Positions 56,230-64,000 of a stretch of DNA of 64,000 nucleotides are shown here, piece after piece. Source of the stretch: Arcobacter sp. (lineage in GTDB: Bacteria; Campylobacterota; Campylobacteria; Campylobacterales; Arcobacteraceae). Below the pieces are notes generated by a model. That model was not told where the DNA came from and did not search any database. It was given only the letters and a program-made list of their open reading frames with translations. Every line of letters begins with the position of its first letter. Positions within the stretch are counted from its first letter, which is position 1. The translations under genes were made by a program, and so were the position numbers. The stretch is from contig PKUJ01000005.1 of NCBI GenBank assembly GCA_002869565.1, positions 29,542 to 93,541 on the forward strand, in the 5' to 3' direction.

Positions 56230-58806
56230 ATGAAAAAACTATTTGAAAAATTTACAAACCAACTAAGTGAGACTATTGATTCTTCACTTGCTTTAGCTTT
56301 ACATAATAAAAATCAAGAAGTGGAAGTAATACATTTACTTTGGGCTTTATTAACAAATACAAACTCAGTATTAAACCAATTATTAAATAAAATGAATATA
56401 GATAAAGTAAGTTTAGAATTAGAAGCAAAATCTTATGCAGCTAAGTTATCTTCAGTATCATCTGTAACAAAAGAGAATATCAAATTATCAAGAAACTTGG
56501 TTCAAAGTTTAGAAAAGGCAGAAGGACAAGCTGCGAAGCAAGGTGATAAATTTATTGCTATTGATTCTTGGCTTATTGCAAATTTTGATTCTAAGGAGTT
56601 AAAAGAGGTATTAGGTAAATATATAAATTTACATGATGCAAAAAAAGAGCTTGAAGCAATGAGAGCAGGGGCTACAATTGATAGTGCTAGTTCTGATGAT
56701 AATTTGGAAGCTTTAGGTAAATATGGAATTGATTTAAATAAAATGGCTATTGATGGTGAGCTCGATCCCGTAATAGGAAGAGATGAACAAATTAATAGAA
56801 TGATGCAAATCTTGATTAGAAAAACAAAAAATAATCCAATTTTATTAGGAGAACCAGGGACTGGTAAAACAGCAATTGCTGAAGGACTTGCCCAAAGAAT
56901 AGTAAATAAAGATGTTCCAACTTCTTTACAAAATAAAAGAGTTGTGACTTTAGATATGAGTGCTTTAATTGCCGGTGCAAAATATAGAGGTGAATTTGAA
57001 GATAGATTAAAATCTGTTATTGATGAGGTAAAAAAAGCTGGAAATATTATACTTTTCATTGATGAAATTCACACAATTATTGGAGCAGGGGCTAGTGAAG
57101 GCTCAATGGATGCAGCAAATATTTTAAAACCAAGTCTTGCACGTGGTGAGTTACATACAATTGGAGCTACTACACTTAAAGAGTATAGAAAGTATTTTGA
57201 AAAAGATACAGCTATGCAAAGAAGATTTCAACCTGTGAATGTTGATGAGCCAAGTGTAAATGAAGCTTTACAAATATTAAGAGGAATAAAAGAAAAACTT
57301 GAAACACATCATAATGTGACAATAAATGATTCTGCACTAATTGCTGCTGCAAAATTATCTAATAGATACATTACAGATAGATTTTTACCTGATAAAGCAA
57401 TTGATCTTATAGATGAAGCAGCGGCAGAACTTAAGATGCAAATAGAATCAGAACCTACTGTTCTTTCAAGACTTAAAAGAGAAATTCAAACTATCAATGT
57501 AGAAAAAGAAGCTCTTAAAATGGAAAAAAGTAAGAAGAATGATGAAAGACTTGAAGAAATAGAAAAAGAACTTGCAAATTTAAATGAAGAAAAACAAAAT
57601 TTAGAAAGTAGATTTCAAAATGAGAAAGAGACTTTTAATGCAACAAGTGAATTAAAAATAAAAATTGATGAATTTAAAACAAAAGCAGAAAGAGCAAAAA
57701 GAGAATCCAAGTTTGAAGAAGCAGCTTCTATTGAATATGGGGAAATTCCTTCGTTAGAACAAAAGATAAAAGAGAATGAAGAGAAGTGGAATAGAATGCA
57801 AGAGCAAGGTACTCTTCTTAGAAACTCTGTAGATGAAGATGCCATTGCAAGTATTGTATCAAGATGGACAGGAATTCCAGTAAATAAGATGATGGATTCT
57901 GAAAAAGAAAAAGTTTTAAAAGTTGAGTCTGTATTAAAAGAAGATGTAATAGGACAAGATGAAGCCCTTAAAGCAATTTCAAGAGCCATTAAACGAAATA
58001 AAGCAGGATTATCTGAAGATTCTAGACCTATTGGTTCTTTTATGTTTTTAGGGCCTACAGGAGTTGGTAAAACAGAAGCTGCAAAAACACTTGCAAAATT
58101 TTTATTTGATGATGTAAAATCTCTTATTAGATTTGATATGAGTGAATATATGGAAAAACATGCAGTTTCAAGATTAATAGGTGCAGCTCCAGGATATGTA
58201 GGATATGATGAAGGGGGACAGTTAACTGAAGCTGTTAGAAGAAAACCTTATTCTGTAATCCTTTTTGATGAGATTGAAAAAGCACATCCTGATGTTTTTA
58301 ATATTTTACTCCAAGTTCTTGATGATGGAAGATTAACAGATAACAAAGGGGTTACTGTTGATTTTAAAAATACAATTATAATTTTAACTTCAAATATTGG
58401 AAGTTCTAAGATTATTGAAATTTCAGATAAAGAAGATAGAAGAAAAGAAGTTTTAAATGAATTAAAAGCATATTTTAAACCAGAATTTTTAAATAGACTT
58501 GATGATATTATAATATTCGAACAATTAGGATTAGAAGCAATTACAAGTATTGTAGATATTATGTTTGATAATATAAAAATAAAACTTGAACAAAAAGATA
58601 TAATAATATCTTTAACAAGTAGTGCAAAAGAGTACATAGCTCAAGCTGGGTTTGATCCTGTATATGGAGCTAGACCTTTAAAAAGAGCAATATATGAAAT
58701 TGTAGAAGATAGACTTGCTGACTTAATTTTGGAAGATAAAATTATAGAAGGTTCAAAAGTTGAATTTGATGTAGTGAATAATGAAGTTATAGTGAATATT
58801 AATTAA
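56230..58806 (+). CDS. clpB: ClpB protein disaggregase
   Basis: An 858-residue Hsp100 chaperone that, with DnaK, resolves aggregates in the cytoplasm. It has an N-domain (about 1-140), AAA-1 with G-E-P-G-T-G-K-T-A, a coiled-coil middle domain (about 400-520, rich in Lys and Glu), and AAA-2 with G-P-T-G-V-G-K-T-E and G-A-R-P-L-K-R-A-I near the end. The middle domain separates ClpB from ClpA/ClpC. It begins after AAAAGGAG and has an HspR-type operator, so heat induction is expected. It is transcribed alone. Confidence 0.97.
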   Translation: MKKLFEKFTNQLSETIDSSLALALHNKNQEVEVIHLLWALLTNTNSVLNQLLNKMNIDKVSLELEAKSYAAKLSSVSSVTKENIKLSRNLVQSLEKAEGQAAKQGDKFIAIDSWLIANFDSKELKEVLGKYINLHDAKKELEAMRAGATIDSASSDDNLEALGKYGIDLNKMAIDGELDPVIGRDEQINRMMQILIRKTKNNPILLGEPGTGKTAIAEGLAQRIVNKDVPTSLQNKRVVTLDMSALIAGAKYRGEFEDRLKSVIDEVKKAGNIILFIDEIHTIIGAGASEGSMDAANILKPSLARGELHTIGATTLKEYRKYFEKDTAMQRRFQPVNVDEPSVNEALQILRGIKEKLETHHNVTINDSALIAAAKLSNRYITDRFLPDKAIDLIDEAAAELKMQIESEPTVLSRLKREIQTINVEKEALKMEKSKKNDERLEEIEKELANLNEEKQNLESRFQNEKETFNATSELKIKIDEFKTKAERAKRESKFEEAASIEYGEIPSLEQKIKENEEKWNRMQEQGTLLRNSVDEDAIASIVSRWTGIPVNKMMDSEKEKVLKVESVLKEDVIGQDEALKAISRAIKRNKAGLSEDSRPIGSFMFLGPTGVGKTEAAKTLAKFLFDDVKSLIRFDMSEYMEKHAVSRLIGAAPGYVGYDEGGQLTEAVRRKPYSVILFDEIEKAHPDVFNILLQVLDDGRLTDNKGVTVDFKNTIIILTSNIGSSKIIEISDKEDRRKEVLNELKAYFKPEFLNRLDDIIIFEQLGLEAITSIVDIMFDNIKIKLEQKDIIISLTSSAKEYIAQAGFDPVYGARPLKRAIYEIVEDRLADLILEDKIIEGSKVEFDVVNNEVIVNIN

Positions 58807-58906
58807 TTTAAAGATTAATTTTTAAAATCGCTTAATCTAAACAAAATTTAAGTATAGTTTAAATATACTACGCGACTTAATTTGTGAATAGAGGAACTAT
58901 AAGAAT

Positions 58907-59041
58907 ATGAAAAGAACATATCAACCGCATAACACGCCAAGAAAAAGAACGCACGGTTTTAGAATCAGAATGAAAACTAAAAACGGTAGGAAAGTAATTA
59001 AAGCTAGAAGAGCTAAAGGTAGAAAGAGATTAGCTATCTAA
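58907..59041 (+). CDS. rpmH: Ribosomal protein L34
   Basis: A 44-residue basic protein: [18 protein letters not shown] at the start and G-R-K-R-L-A-I at the end, the standard L34 sequence. A TATACT box (58864-58869) and GAGGAAC precede it. It is the first gene of the rpmH-rnpA-yidD-yidC string. It was too short for many gene finders but is certain from its sequence. The rnpA reading frame opens inside its last codons. Confidence 0.97.
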   Translation: MKRTYQPHNTPRKRTHGFRIRMKTKNGRKVIKARRAKGRKRLAI

Positions 59042-59364
59042 ATAAAGACCACCGTCTTAACAATTCAAAAGATTTTAATCGACTTTATAAAAGCGGCAAG
59101 AAGTGGCATACCCACTCCTTTGTCGCTTTTTTTTCGTATAACGAAAAAATGCAATTAGCATTTGTTGCTTCCAAAAAAGTAGGAAATGCAGTTAAAAGAG
59201 CAAAAGCAAAAAGAAGAGTTCGAGCTTTAATTCTTAACTTTGAAGAAAAAATCAAAACTGGAAAATATATTTTTGTTGTAAAAGAGAATATATTTGATAA
59301 AAGTCCTAAAGAACTAGAAAAAGATTTCAAGTATGCTATGAAAAAACTTGAATTATTTAAATAA
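59029..59364 (+). CDS. rnpA: Ribonuclease P protein component, apparent ATT start
   Basis: The frame gives a 111-residue RnpA, the normal size. The N-terminal [19 protein letters not shown] block, the centre [21 protein letters not shown] and a C-terminal helix are all typical. The first ATG (59149) would remove the first 40 residues, which are conserved in the family. No ATG, GTG or TTG lies between the upstream in-frame stop (59020) and that ATG. ATT at 59029, nine bases after AAAGG within rpmH, is the best start. It overlaps rpmH by 13 bases. Confidence 0.8.
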   Translation: MSYLNKDHRLNNSKDFNRLYKSGKKWHTHSFVAFFSYNEKMQLAFVASKKVGNAVKRAKAKRRVRALILNFEEKIKTGKYIFVVKENIFDKSPKELEKDFKYAMKKLELFK

Positions 59365-59697
59365 ATGCATATTTTATTTCGATATCTCATCAAATTTTAT
59401 CAACGCTATTTATCTGTAATCTCATTTGGATCTTGTAGATATTATCCCACATGTTCAAATTATGCCCTTTGGCAATTAGAGAACAATACTTTTTTTAAGG
59501 CAATTTATTTTACAATATCACGCATATTAAAATGTAACCAACTTTTTCCTGGCGGATTTGATTATCCAATAGTTAAAATTGCAAAACATAATAATATCAA
59601 TTTCAAAAAAATAAAAATCAAATATTGGCTTGTTCCAATAGACGATAAAAAATACCTCATAGTAAAAAACCGGGAGTGGAAGAAGAATAATGAATAA
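59365..59697 (+). CDS. yidD: YidD membrane protein insertion efficiency factor
   Basis: A 110-residue protein starting directly after the rnpA stop. The family core reads F-Y-Q-R-Y-L-S, C-R-Y-Y-P-T-C-S-N-Y-A and P-G-G-F-D-Y-P. It is thought to assist YidC in membrane protein insertion. It extends about 30 residues beyond the compact core of the smallest homologues. Its end overlaps the yidC start by eight bases. Confidence 0.95.
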   Translation: MHILFRYLIKFYQRYLSVISFGSCRYYPTCSNYALWQLENNTFFKAIYFTISRILKCNQLFPGGFDYPIVKIAKHNNINFKKIKIKYWLVPIDDKKYLIVKNREWKKNNE

Positions 59698-61306
59698 TCC
59701 AAATCAAGATAATGGTATGCAAAAAAGAATGTTAATAATGACACTAATAGTGTTCGTGTTTTTTATTGCATATGAATTTTTAGTATTAAAGCCTCAACAA
59801 GAAGAAAAATTAAAGAAACAAGAAATAGCGAAACAAGAAGCAAAAAATGCTGCTCCGGATATAACTAGTACTGTAGCAGGAGAAGTGTCTCAGCCAGCAG
59901 CACCAGGTGAATTAGCAAAATCTATTTCAGCACTATCTACTAAAGCGATAGGTACAGGTGATATTATCACTACTATTAAGACTGGAAGAAATATTATTCA
60001 AATTGATAAATTAGGTAGAGTTGCACAAGTTACTCTAACTGAAGAAAAATATAAAGATGAAGAAGGTAATAGGTTTAAACTGTTTGAAGCAGACCAATTA
60101 AGACCATTAGAGGTTAGGTTTGCTAATACGGATTTAAATAATGAAGCTTTTAAAGTTACATATACAACAACTGCTTCAAATGTAGATGCTACAAAAGAAG
60201 TACAAAAATTCACACTTAGTCAATCTTTGACTGGTGTTACATTAATCAAAAATTTTACAGTTTATCCTAATGGTCACTATGATTTAGAAATAAATTCTAC
60301 ATCTAAAGAACAATTTTTTGTTACAAATGGATTTAGACCAAATATTTTAGCTGATATGTATGCTGATCATGGTGTATATGTTAAATTAGCTGATAGTACA
60401 ATGGACTTAACAGTAGATGAAGATTTAGATAAAACAAAATCTTATGTAGGTGCAAAATTTATATCTAGTTTTGATAGATATTATGCAACTGTAATTTATA
60501 ATTTTGATAAAACTTTACAAATTTCACTTATGCCAGATGCAAATAAAAATCCTCAAGGGTTTATTCATGGAGTTAATACTCTTTCTTTCTCAGGATACAT
60601 GGGACCAAAAGAATTTAAGGTTTTAGAAGGATTAAATAAAGAATTAACAGATGTAATTGAATATGGTTGGTTTACTTTTATTGCAAAACCAATGTTCTTA
60701 CTTTTACAATTTTTACAAAGTTATATTGGAAACTGGGGTTGGACAATTGTAGTTTTAACAGTTTTAATTAAACTTATTTTATATCCATTATCATACAAAG
60801 GTATGGTTTCAATGCAGAAGCTAAAAGATTTAGCTCCTAAAATGAAAGAAATTCAAGCTAAATACAAAGATGATAAACAAAAACAATCTGCACATATGAT
60901 GGAATTATATAAAAAACATGGTGCAAACCCAATGGGTGGTTGTTTACCTCTTGTTTTACAAATTCCAGTATTTTTTGCAATCTATAGAGTATTACTTAAC
61001 TCGATTGAACTAAAAGGTGCTGAGTGGATTTTATGGATTCACGATTTAGCTGAGATGGATCCATACTTTGTATTACCAATTTTAATGGGTGCTTCGATGT
61101 TCTTACAACAAAAAATCACTCCTAATACAATGCAAGATGAGATGCAAAAGAAGATTTTCCAATTTTTACCAGTAATATTTACGTTCTTCTTCTTGTGGTT
61201 CCCTGCCGGATTAACACTTTATTGGTTCATAAATAACGTATTTACTATTTCTCAACAATATTATATAAATAAATTATTTGAGAAACAAAGAGTTGCTAAA
61301 AAATAG
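59690..61306 (+). CDS. yidC: YidC membrane protein insertase
   Basis: A 538-residue Gram-negative YidC with an N-terminal helix (about 11-30), a large periplasmic domain (about 45-325) and a five-helix insertase core (about 335-530). Core motifs are G-W-T-I-V-V-L-T-V-L-I-K, Y-K-K-H-G-A-N-P-M-G-G-C-L-P, and F-F-L-W-F-P-A-G-L-T-L-Y-W. It inserts respiratory and ATPase subunits with or without Sec. It is followed by khpB after 10 bases. Confidence 0.97.
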   Translation: MNNPNQDNGMQKRMLIMTLIVFVFFIAYEFLVLKPQQEEKLKKQEIAKQEAKNAAPDITSTVAGEVSQPAAPGELAKSISALSTKAIGTGDIITTIKTGRNIIQIDKLGRVAQVTLTEEKYKDEEGNRFKLFEADQLRPLEVRFANTDLNNEAFKVTYTTTASNVDATKEVQKFTLSQSLTGVTLIKNFTVYPNGHYDLEINSTSKEQFFVTNGFRPNILADMYADHGVYVKLADSTMDLTVDEDLDKTKSYVGAKFISSFDRYYATVIYNFDKTLQISLMPDANKNPQGFIHGVNTLSFSGYMGPKEFKVLEGLNKELTDVIEYGWFTFIAKPMFLLLQFLQSYIGNWGWTIVVLTVLIKLILYPLSYKGMVSMQKLKDLAPKMKEIQAKYKDDKQKQSAHMMELYKKHGANPMGGCLPLVLQIPVFFAIYRVLLNSIELKGAEWILWIHDLAEMDPYFVLPILMGASMFLQQKITPNTMQDEMQKKIFQFLPVIFTFFFLWFPAGLTLYWFINNVFTISQQYYINKLFEKQRVAKK

Positions 61307-61316
61307 GGAGTCTATT

Positions 61317-62225
61317 ATGAAAAAATTTGAAGCAAAAAGTTTAGAAGAAGTCTACGAATTAGCATCAAATGAATTTGGTTGTTCAATTACTCAATTAGAA
61401 ATTGAAATAGTTCAACAATCAAGCAAGGGTTTTTTAGGCTTTGGTAAAAAAAATGCAATTATTTCAGTAACTGAAAAAAGTAACCATAGAAGAGATAATA
61501 GAAAACCAAGAGAACAAAAATTTAGAAAAAAAGATGTAAGAATCGAAGATGTTTCTAAAAAAATTGAAGATTCAAATCGTAGAGATGAACAAAGAAATAG
61601 AAAAAAAAGAGTTTCAGAAAATAAAGTGGAACAAAGAAAAAAAGAACCAAAATTAACTGAAGTTCCAAAAATTGATTCAAAAGATAAAATTTTTGATAAT
61701 TTTTATAGCGAATCTAAAAATCAAAGAGAAGTTGCAAAAATTGTAGTAAAAAAAGATAAAGATGAAGTTTTATCTGAAATAAAATCAGGTCTAAACTCTT
61801 TATTTGAAGATACTTGTTATGAAATTGATAATATAAAAGTTGAATTTTTTGATGAAAATACAGTTTATATTGAATTTACAGGTGAAGATTCAGCTTTATT
61901 AATTGGAAAAGAGGGGTATAGATATAAAGCTCTTTCATATATTTTATTTAATTGGATAAATGAAAAATATAGTCTTATGTTGAGACTTGAAGTAGCAGAA
62001 TTCTTAAAAAATCAAGAAGCTTCAATTCATACATATTTAGATCCAGTAATTGAAACGATTAAAGAAAAAGGTTCTTTCAAAACAAAACCTCTTGATGGTA
62101 TTTTAGTACATATTGCACTTAAAAAATTAAGAGAAGAATTCCCTGAGAAATATGTTGCTGTGAAGACAAATGTAAGAGGGGATAAATACGTGCTTGTAAA
62201 TGAGTACAGAAGTAAAGAGCAATAA
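61317..62225 (+). CDS. khpB: KhpB/Jag RNA-binding protein
   Basis: A 302-residue protein. ATG at 61317 is chosen, with AGGGAG just before it, rather than a TTG at 61278 inside yidC. It has a Jag-N domain (1-50, F-E-A-K-S-L-E-E-V-Y-E-L-A and S-S-K-G-F-L-G-F-G-K), a charged linker (about 55-150) and a KH domain with G-E-D-S-A-L-L-I-G-K-E-G-Y-R (about 195-215). An R3H-like C-terminus follows. Homologues bind RNA and affect cell envelope and translation. It sits between yidC and mnmE as in many bacteria. Confidence 0.92.
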   Translation: MKKFEAKSLEEVYELASNEFGCSITQLEIEIVQQSSKGFLGFGKKNAIISVTEKSNHRRDNRKPREQKFRKKDVRIEDVSKKIEDSNRRDEQRNRKKRVSENKVEQRKKEPKLTEVPKIDSKDKIFDNFYSESKNQREVAKIVVKKDKDEVLSEIKSGLNSLFEDTCYEIDNIKVEFFDENTVYIEFTGEDSALLIGKEGYRYKALSYILFNWINEKYSLMLRLEVAEFLKNQEASIHTYLDPVIETIKEKGSFKTKPLDGILVHIALKKLREEFPEKYVAVKTNVRGDKYVLVNEYRSKEQ

Positions 62226-62228
62226 AAA

Positions 62229-63569
62229 TTGTTTGATGATAATACAATTGTAGCAATTGCTACAGCCAATGGAATTGGTTCAATCTCAATTATTAGAGTT
62301 AGTGGTAAAGATGATTTACCAATAGCTCTAAAACTTTCAAAAAAAGCTGATTTAAAACCACGGTTAGCCACTCTTAGTTCAATCTACAATTCTAATGATG
62401 AACCAATTGATGAAGCACTTTTAATATATTTTAAAAATCCTTTTTCTTTTACTGGTGAAGATATTGTTGAATTTCAATGTCACGGTGGAATTGCTATATC
62501 AAATATTATTATGAGTGAAATTATAAAACTTGGGGCTAGACTTGCACAACCTGGTGAATTTTCAAAAAGAGCATTTTTAAATGGAAAAATAGATTTATCA
62601 AAAGCAGAAGCAATTGCTAAGATTATTGAAGCTAGAAGTGAGGATGCTGTAAAACTTTTGGCAAAACAGTTAAAAGGTGAATTAACTGATTTTGTAAATG
62701 ATATAAGAGAAGATTTGCTTTTTATGTTAGCTTATACTGAAGTTAGTATTGATTATGCAGAAGATTATTTACCTAGTGATATTTTTGAGCAAATTGAAAA
62801 TAAATTGACTAAAATAAAAACTAAATTAACAAACACTTTAGATGCTAGTAAAAGAAGAGAAGGATTAATTGAAGGTTTCAAAGTTGCAATTATTGGAAAA
62901 CCAAACGTTGGAAAATCTTCACTTTTAAATAAACTTCTAAATTTTGATAGAGCAATTATCTCTGATATTGCAGGAACAACTAGAGATACAATTGAAGAGT
63001 CTGTTAAAATAGGAACTCATATCATAAAAATAGTTGATACAGCAGGTATAAGAGAAGCTAGTGATGTAATTGAACAAATTGGTATAGAAAAGTCTATTGA
63101 AGCAATTAGCGAAGCTGACATCGTAATATCACTATTTGACAATAATAAAGAGTTTGATGAAGAAGATTCAAAAATTTTAAATTTGTTAGAGCAAAACTCT
63201 GACAAAGAGATAATAAAGGTTTTAAATAAATCAGATCTAGAAAATAAATTTGATAAATCAAAACTTGTAGAATTCACAGAACTAAGTACAAAAGAAAATA
63301 TAAATCCTTTAATCTCTAAAATAGAGAATCTATTAGATTCAAATACTCATAGTGATGATATGACTTTAATCTCTAAAAGACAAGTGGATGAAGTGGAACA
63401 AACACTATTTCATATAATTGAATCTTCAATACCTTTAGAAACTGGTGAGTTAGAGTTTTTTGCACATCATATAACAGAAGGTTTAGAACATATAAGTAAT
63501 ATTACAAGACCATATGAGAATGACCAGATGTTAGACGTGATGTTCGGAGCCTTCTGCCTAGGCAAATAA
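62229..63569 (+). CDS. mnmE: tRNA modification GTPase MnmE
   Basis: A 446-residue GTPase that works with MnmG to modify U34 of tRNAs. It starts at TTG three bases after khpB. The N-terminal domain has G-I-G-S-I-S-I-I-R-V-S-G and F-T-G-E-D-I-V-E-F-Q-C-H-G-G. The G domain (about 217-375) shows G-K-P-N-V-G-K-S-S, D-I-A-G-T-T-R-D, D-T-A-G-I-R-E and N-K-S-D. The C-terminus ends C-L-G-K, the catalytic Cys motif. A long inverted repeat begins at its stop codon. Confidence 0.96.
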   Translation: MFDDNTIVAIATANGIGSISIIRVSGKDDLPIALKLSKKADLKPRLATLSSIYNSNDEPIDEALLIYFKNPFSFTGEDIVEFQCHGGIAISNIIMSEIIKLGARLAQPGEFSKRAFLNGKIDLSKAEAIAKIIEARSEDAVKLLAKQLKGELTDFVNDIREDLLFMLAYTEVSIDYAEDYLPSDIFEQIENKLTKIKTKLTNTLDASKRREGLIEGFKVAIIGKPNVGKSSLLNKLLNFDRAIISDIAGTTRDTIEESVKIGTHIIKIVDTAGIREASDVIEQIGIEKSIEAISEADIVISLFDNNKEFDEEDSKILNLLEQNSDKEIIKVLNKSDLENKFDKSKLVEFTELSTKENINPLISKIENLLDSNTHSDDMTLISKRQVDEVEQTLFHIIESSIPLETGELEFFAHHITEGLEHISNITRPYENDQMLDVMFGAFCLGK

Positions 63570-63714
63570 AAAATCAATGAAGTAGTGCATCTTTTTGCAT
63601 ATTTCTTTGTTGAAAATTTTATTTTATAAACTCATTTACTTTAGTAAACTCCTTCATAAAATAAAATTTCCGCCGTGAACTATACTAAAAATCTGCACCA
63701 CTTAATTGATTTTT
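63569..63714. repeat. 146-base nested inverted repeat after mnmE
   Basis: The outer arms 63569-63589 and 63694-63714 pair at 19 of 21 positions. Inner arms 63614-63627 and 63656-63669 (AAATTTTATTTTAT) pair perfectly. A small TTTAC/GTAAA hairpin lies in the middle. It could be a miniature mobile element or a long RNA hairpin ending the mnmE transcript. Confidence 0.7.
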
Positions 63715-64000
63715 AACACTTTACCTTGTTACCCTCGTCTGAATGGAATAGATAAGATAATTTAATGGCTAGGAAGTCCAGACTTTGTTGGTTTTGGAAT
63801 TGTTTTCGGAAAAGCCTGAAGCTGTTTGACTGGAAAAAGGTACTAAATGTACCTTTCTTAAGGAGTTTTGCAAGGTAGTGTAAAACTAACTGTGTAAATT
63901 CAAAAAATCAATTTTCTTAGATATCAATAGAATTTCAATACTTTCCCATCCTTAACTTATATTTCACTAATCTTTAGATAATATATATCATTATAAATAA
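63715..64000. other. Gene-free end of the window with local hairpins and higher G content
   Basis: No supportable gene is seen. From about 63725 to 63895 the base content is clearly richer in G than the surroundings. A perfect hairpin with arms AAAGGTAC and GTACCTTT lies at 63836-63856, and a second, GTTTTGCA with TGTAAAAC, follows it. The stretch could encode a structured RNA or be a remnant of another element. The last ~100 bases are plain A/T-rich. Confidence 0.4.

Noticed and set aside
59149..59364. rnpA starting at the first ATG (71 residues)
   Set aside because: This would drop 40 residues that match the conserved RnpA N-terminus; an upstream ATT start gives the normal length.
61278..61316. 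Longer khpB beginning with TTG inside yidC
   Set aside because: The Jag-N domain begins at the ATG 61317, which has AGGGAG at proper spacing.
63761..63874. 37-codon frame in the 3' region
   Set aside because: No ribosome site, odd composition and overlap with stable hairpins make a protein unlikely.

Overview
This window is very AT-rich DNA from a member of the Campylobacterota, most likely the Arcobacter group (inference). The signs are a clade II nitrous oxide reductase locus in the nosZ-B-D-G-C1-C2-H-F order known from Wolinella and relatives, Csd3/Csd6-type peptidoglycan trimming enzymes, many histidine kinases carrying the H-Q-W-R-Q-P-L box, and the rpmH-rnpA-yidD-yidC-jag-mnmE housekeeping string. 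No tRNA, rRNA, CRISPR array or insertion sequence was recognised.

Layout. 1-6.6 kb: a truncated sensor kinase, an mgtE gene interrupted by an in-frame TGA, a head-to-head pair of cell-shape peptidoglycan hydrolases, and purL. 6.6-15.3 kb: the main nos operon on the minus strand (nosZ, B, D, G, C1, C2, H, F, L); nosD also carries an in-frame TGA, at a position where Trp is expected. 15.4-19.5 kb: a divergent response regulator and histidine kinase, a NosL-like protein and the displaced nosY, flanked by a directly repeated intergenic element. 19.5-27.7 kb: a nitric oxide reductase locus (norCBDQ), an Rrf2/NsrR-type regulator with tandem operators, and a six-gene minus-strand operon of oxidase-like and accessory proteins. 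27.7-34.5 kb: the least explained part. A five-gene, translationally coupled operon (double NosL protein, small membrane protein, FtsX-like permease, ABC ATPase, Cys/His/Met-rich polytopic membrane protein) stands divergent from NosL, SafE-like and NosL genes. I propose it as a poorly described metal (probably copper) handling system tied to denitrification. 34.6-56.1 kb: purH, a SulP transporter, small metabolic genes and a dense set of sensor kinases, several fused to or paired with periplasmic binding proteins, plus one degenerate kinase. 56.2-64 kb: clpB with an HspR-type operator, then rpmH-rnpA-yidD-yidC-khpB-mnmE and an unexplained structured 3' region.

How it fits together. NorCB reduces NO to N2O and NosZ reduces N2O to N2. 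NosG/H/C1/C2 are predicted to deliver electrons, and NosD/F/Y/L together with the extra NosL proteins are predicted to handle copper and maturation. FNR-type boxes (TTGAT-N4-ATCAA) with matching geometry lie before nosZ, nosY (weak) and the 27.6-kb operon, and one perfect box lies before nosB. norC instead has Rrf2-type operators, and the NosL/ABC promoters share a TTAACA-N5-TTAACA direct repeat. This suggests three layers of control: low oxygen, NO, and an unknown OmpR/PhoB-like input. All positions and motifs were read by eye; no search or alignment software was run.
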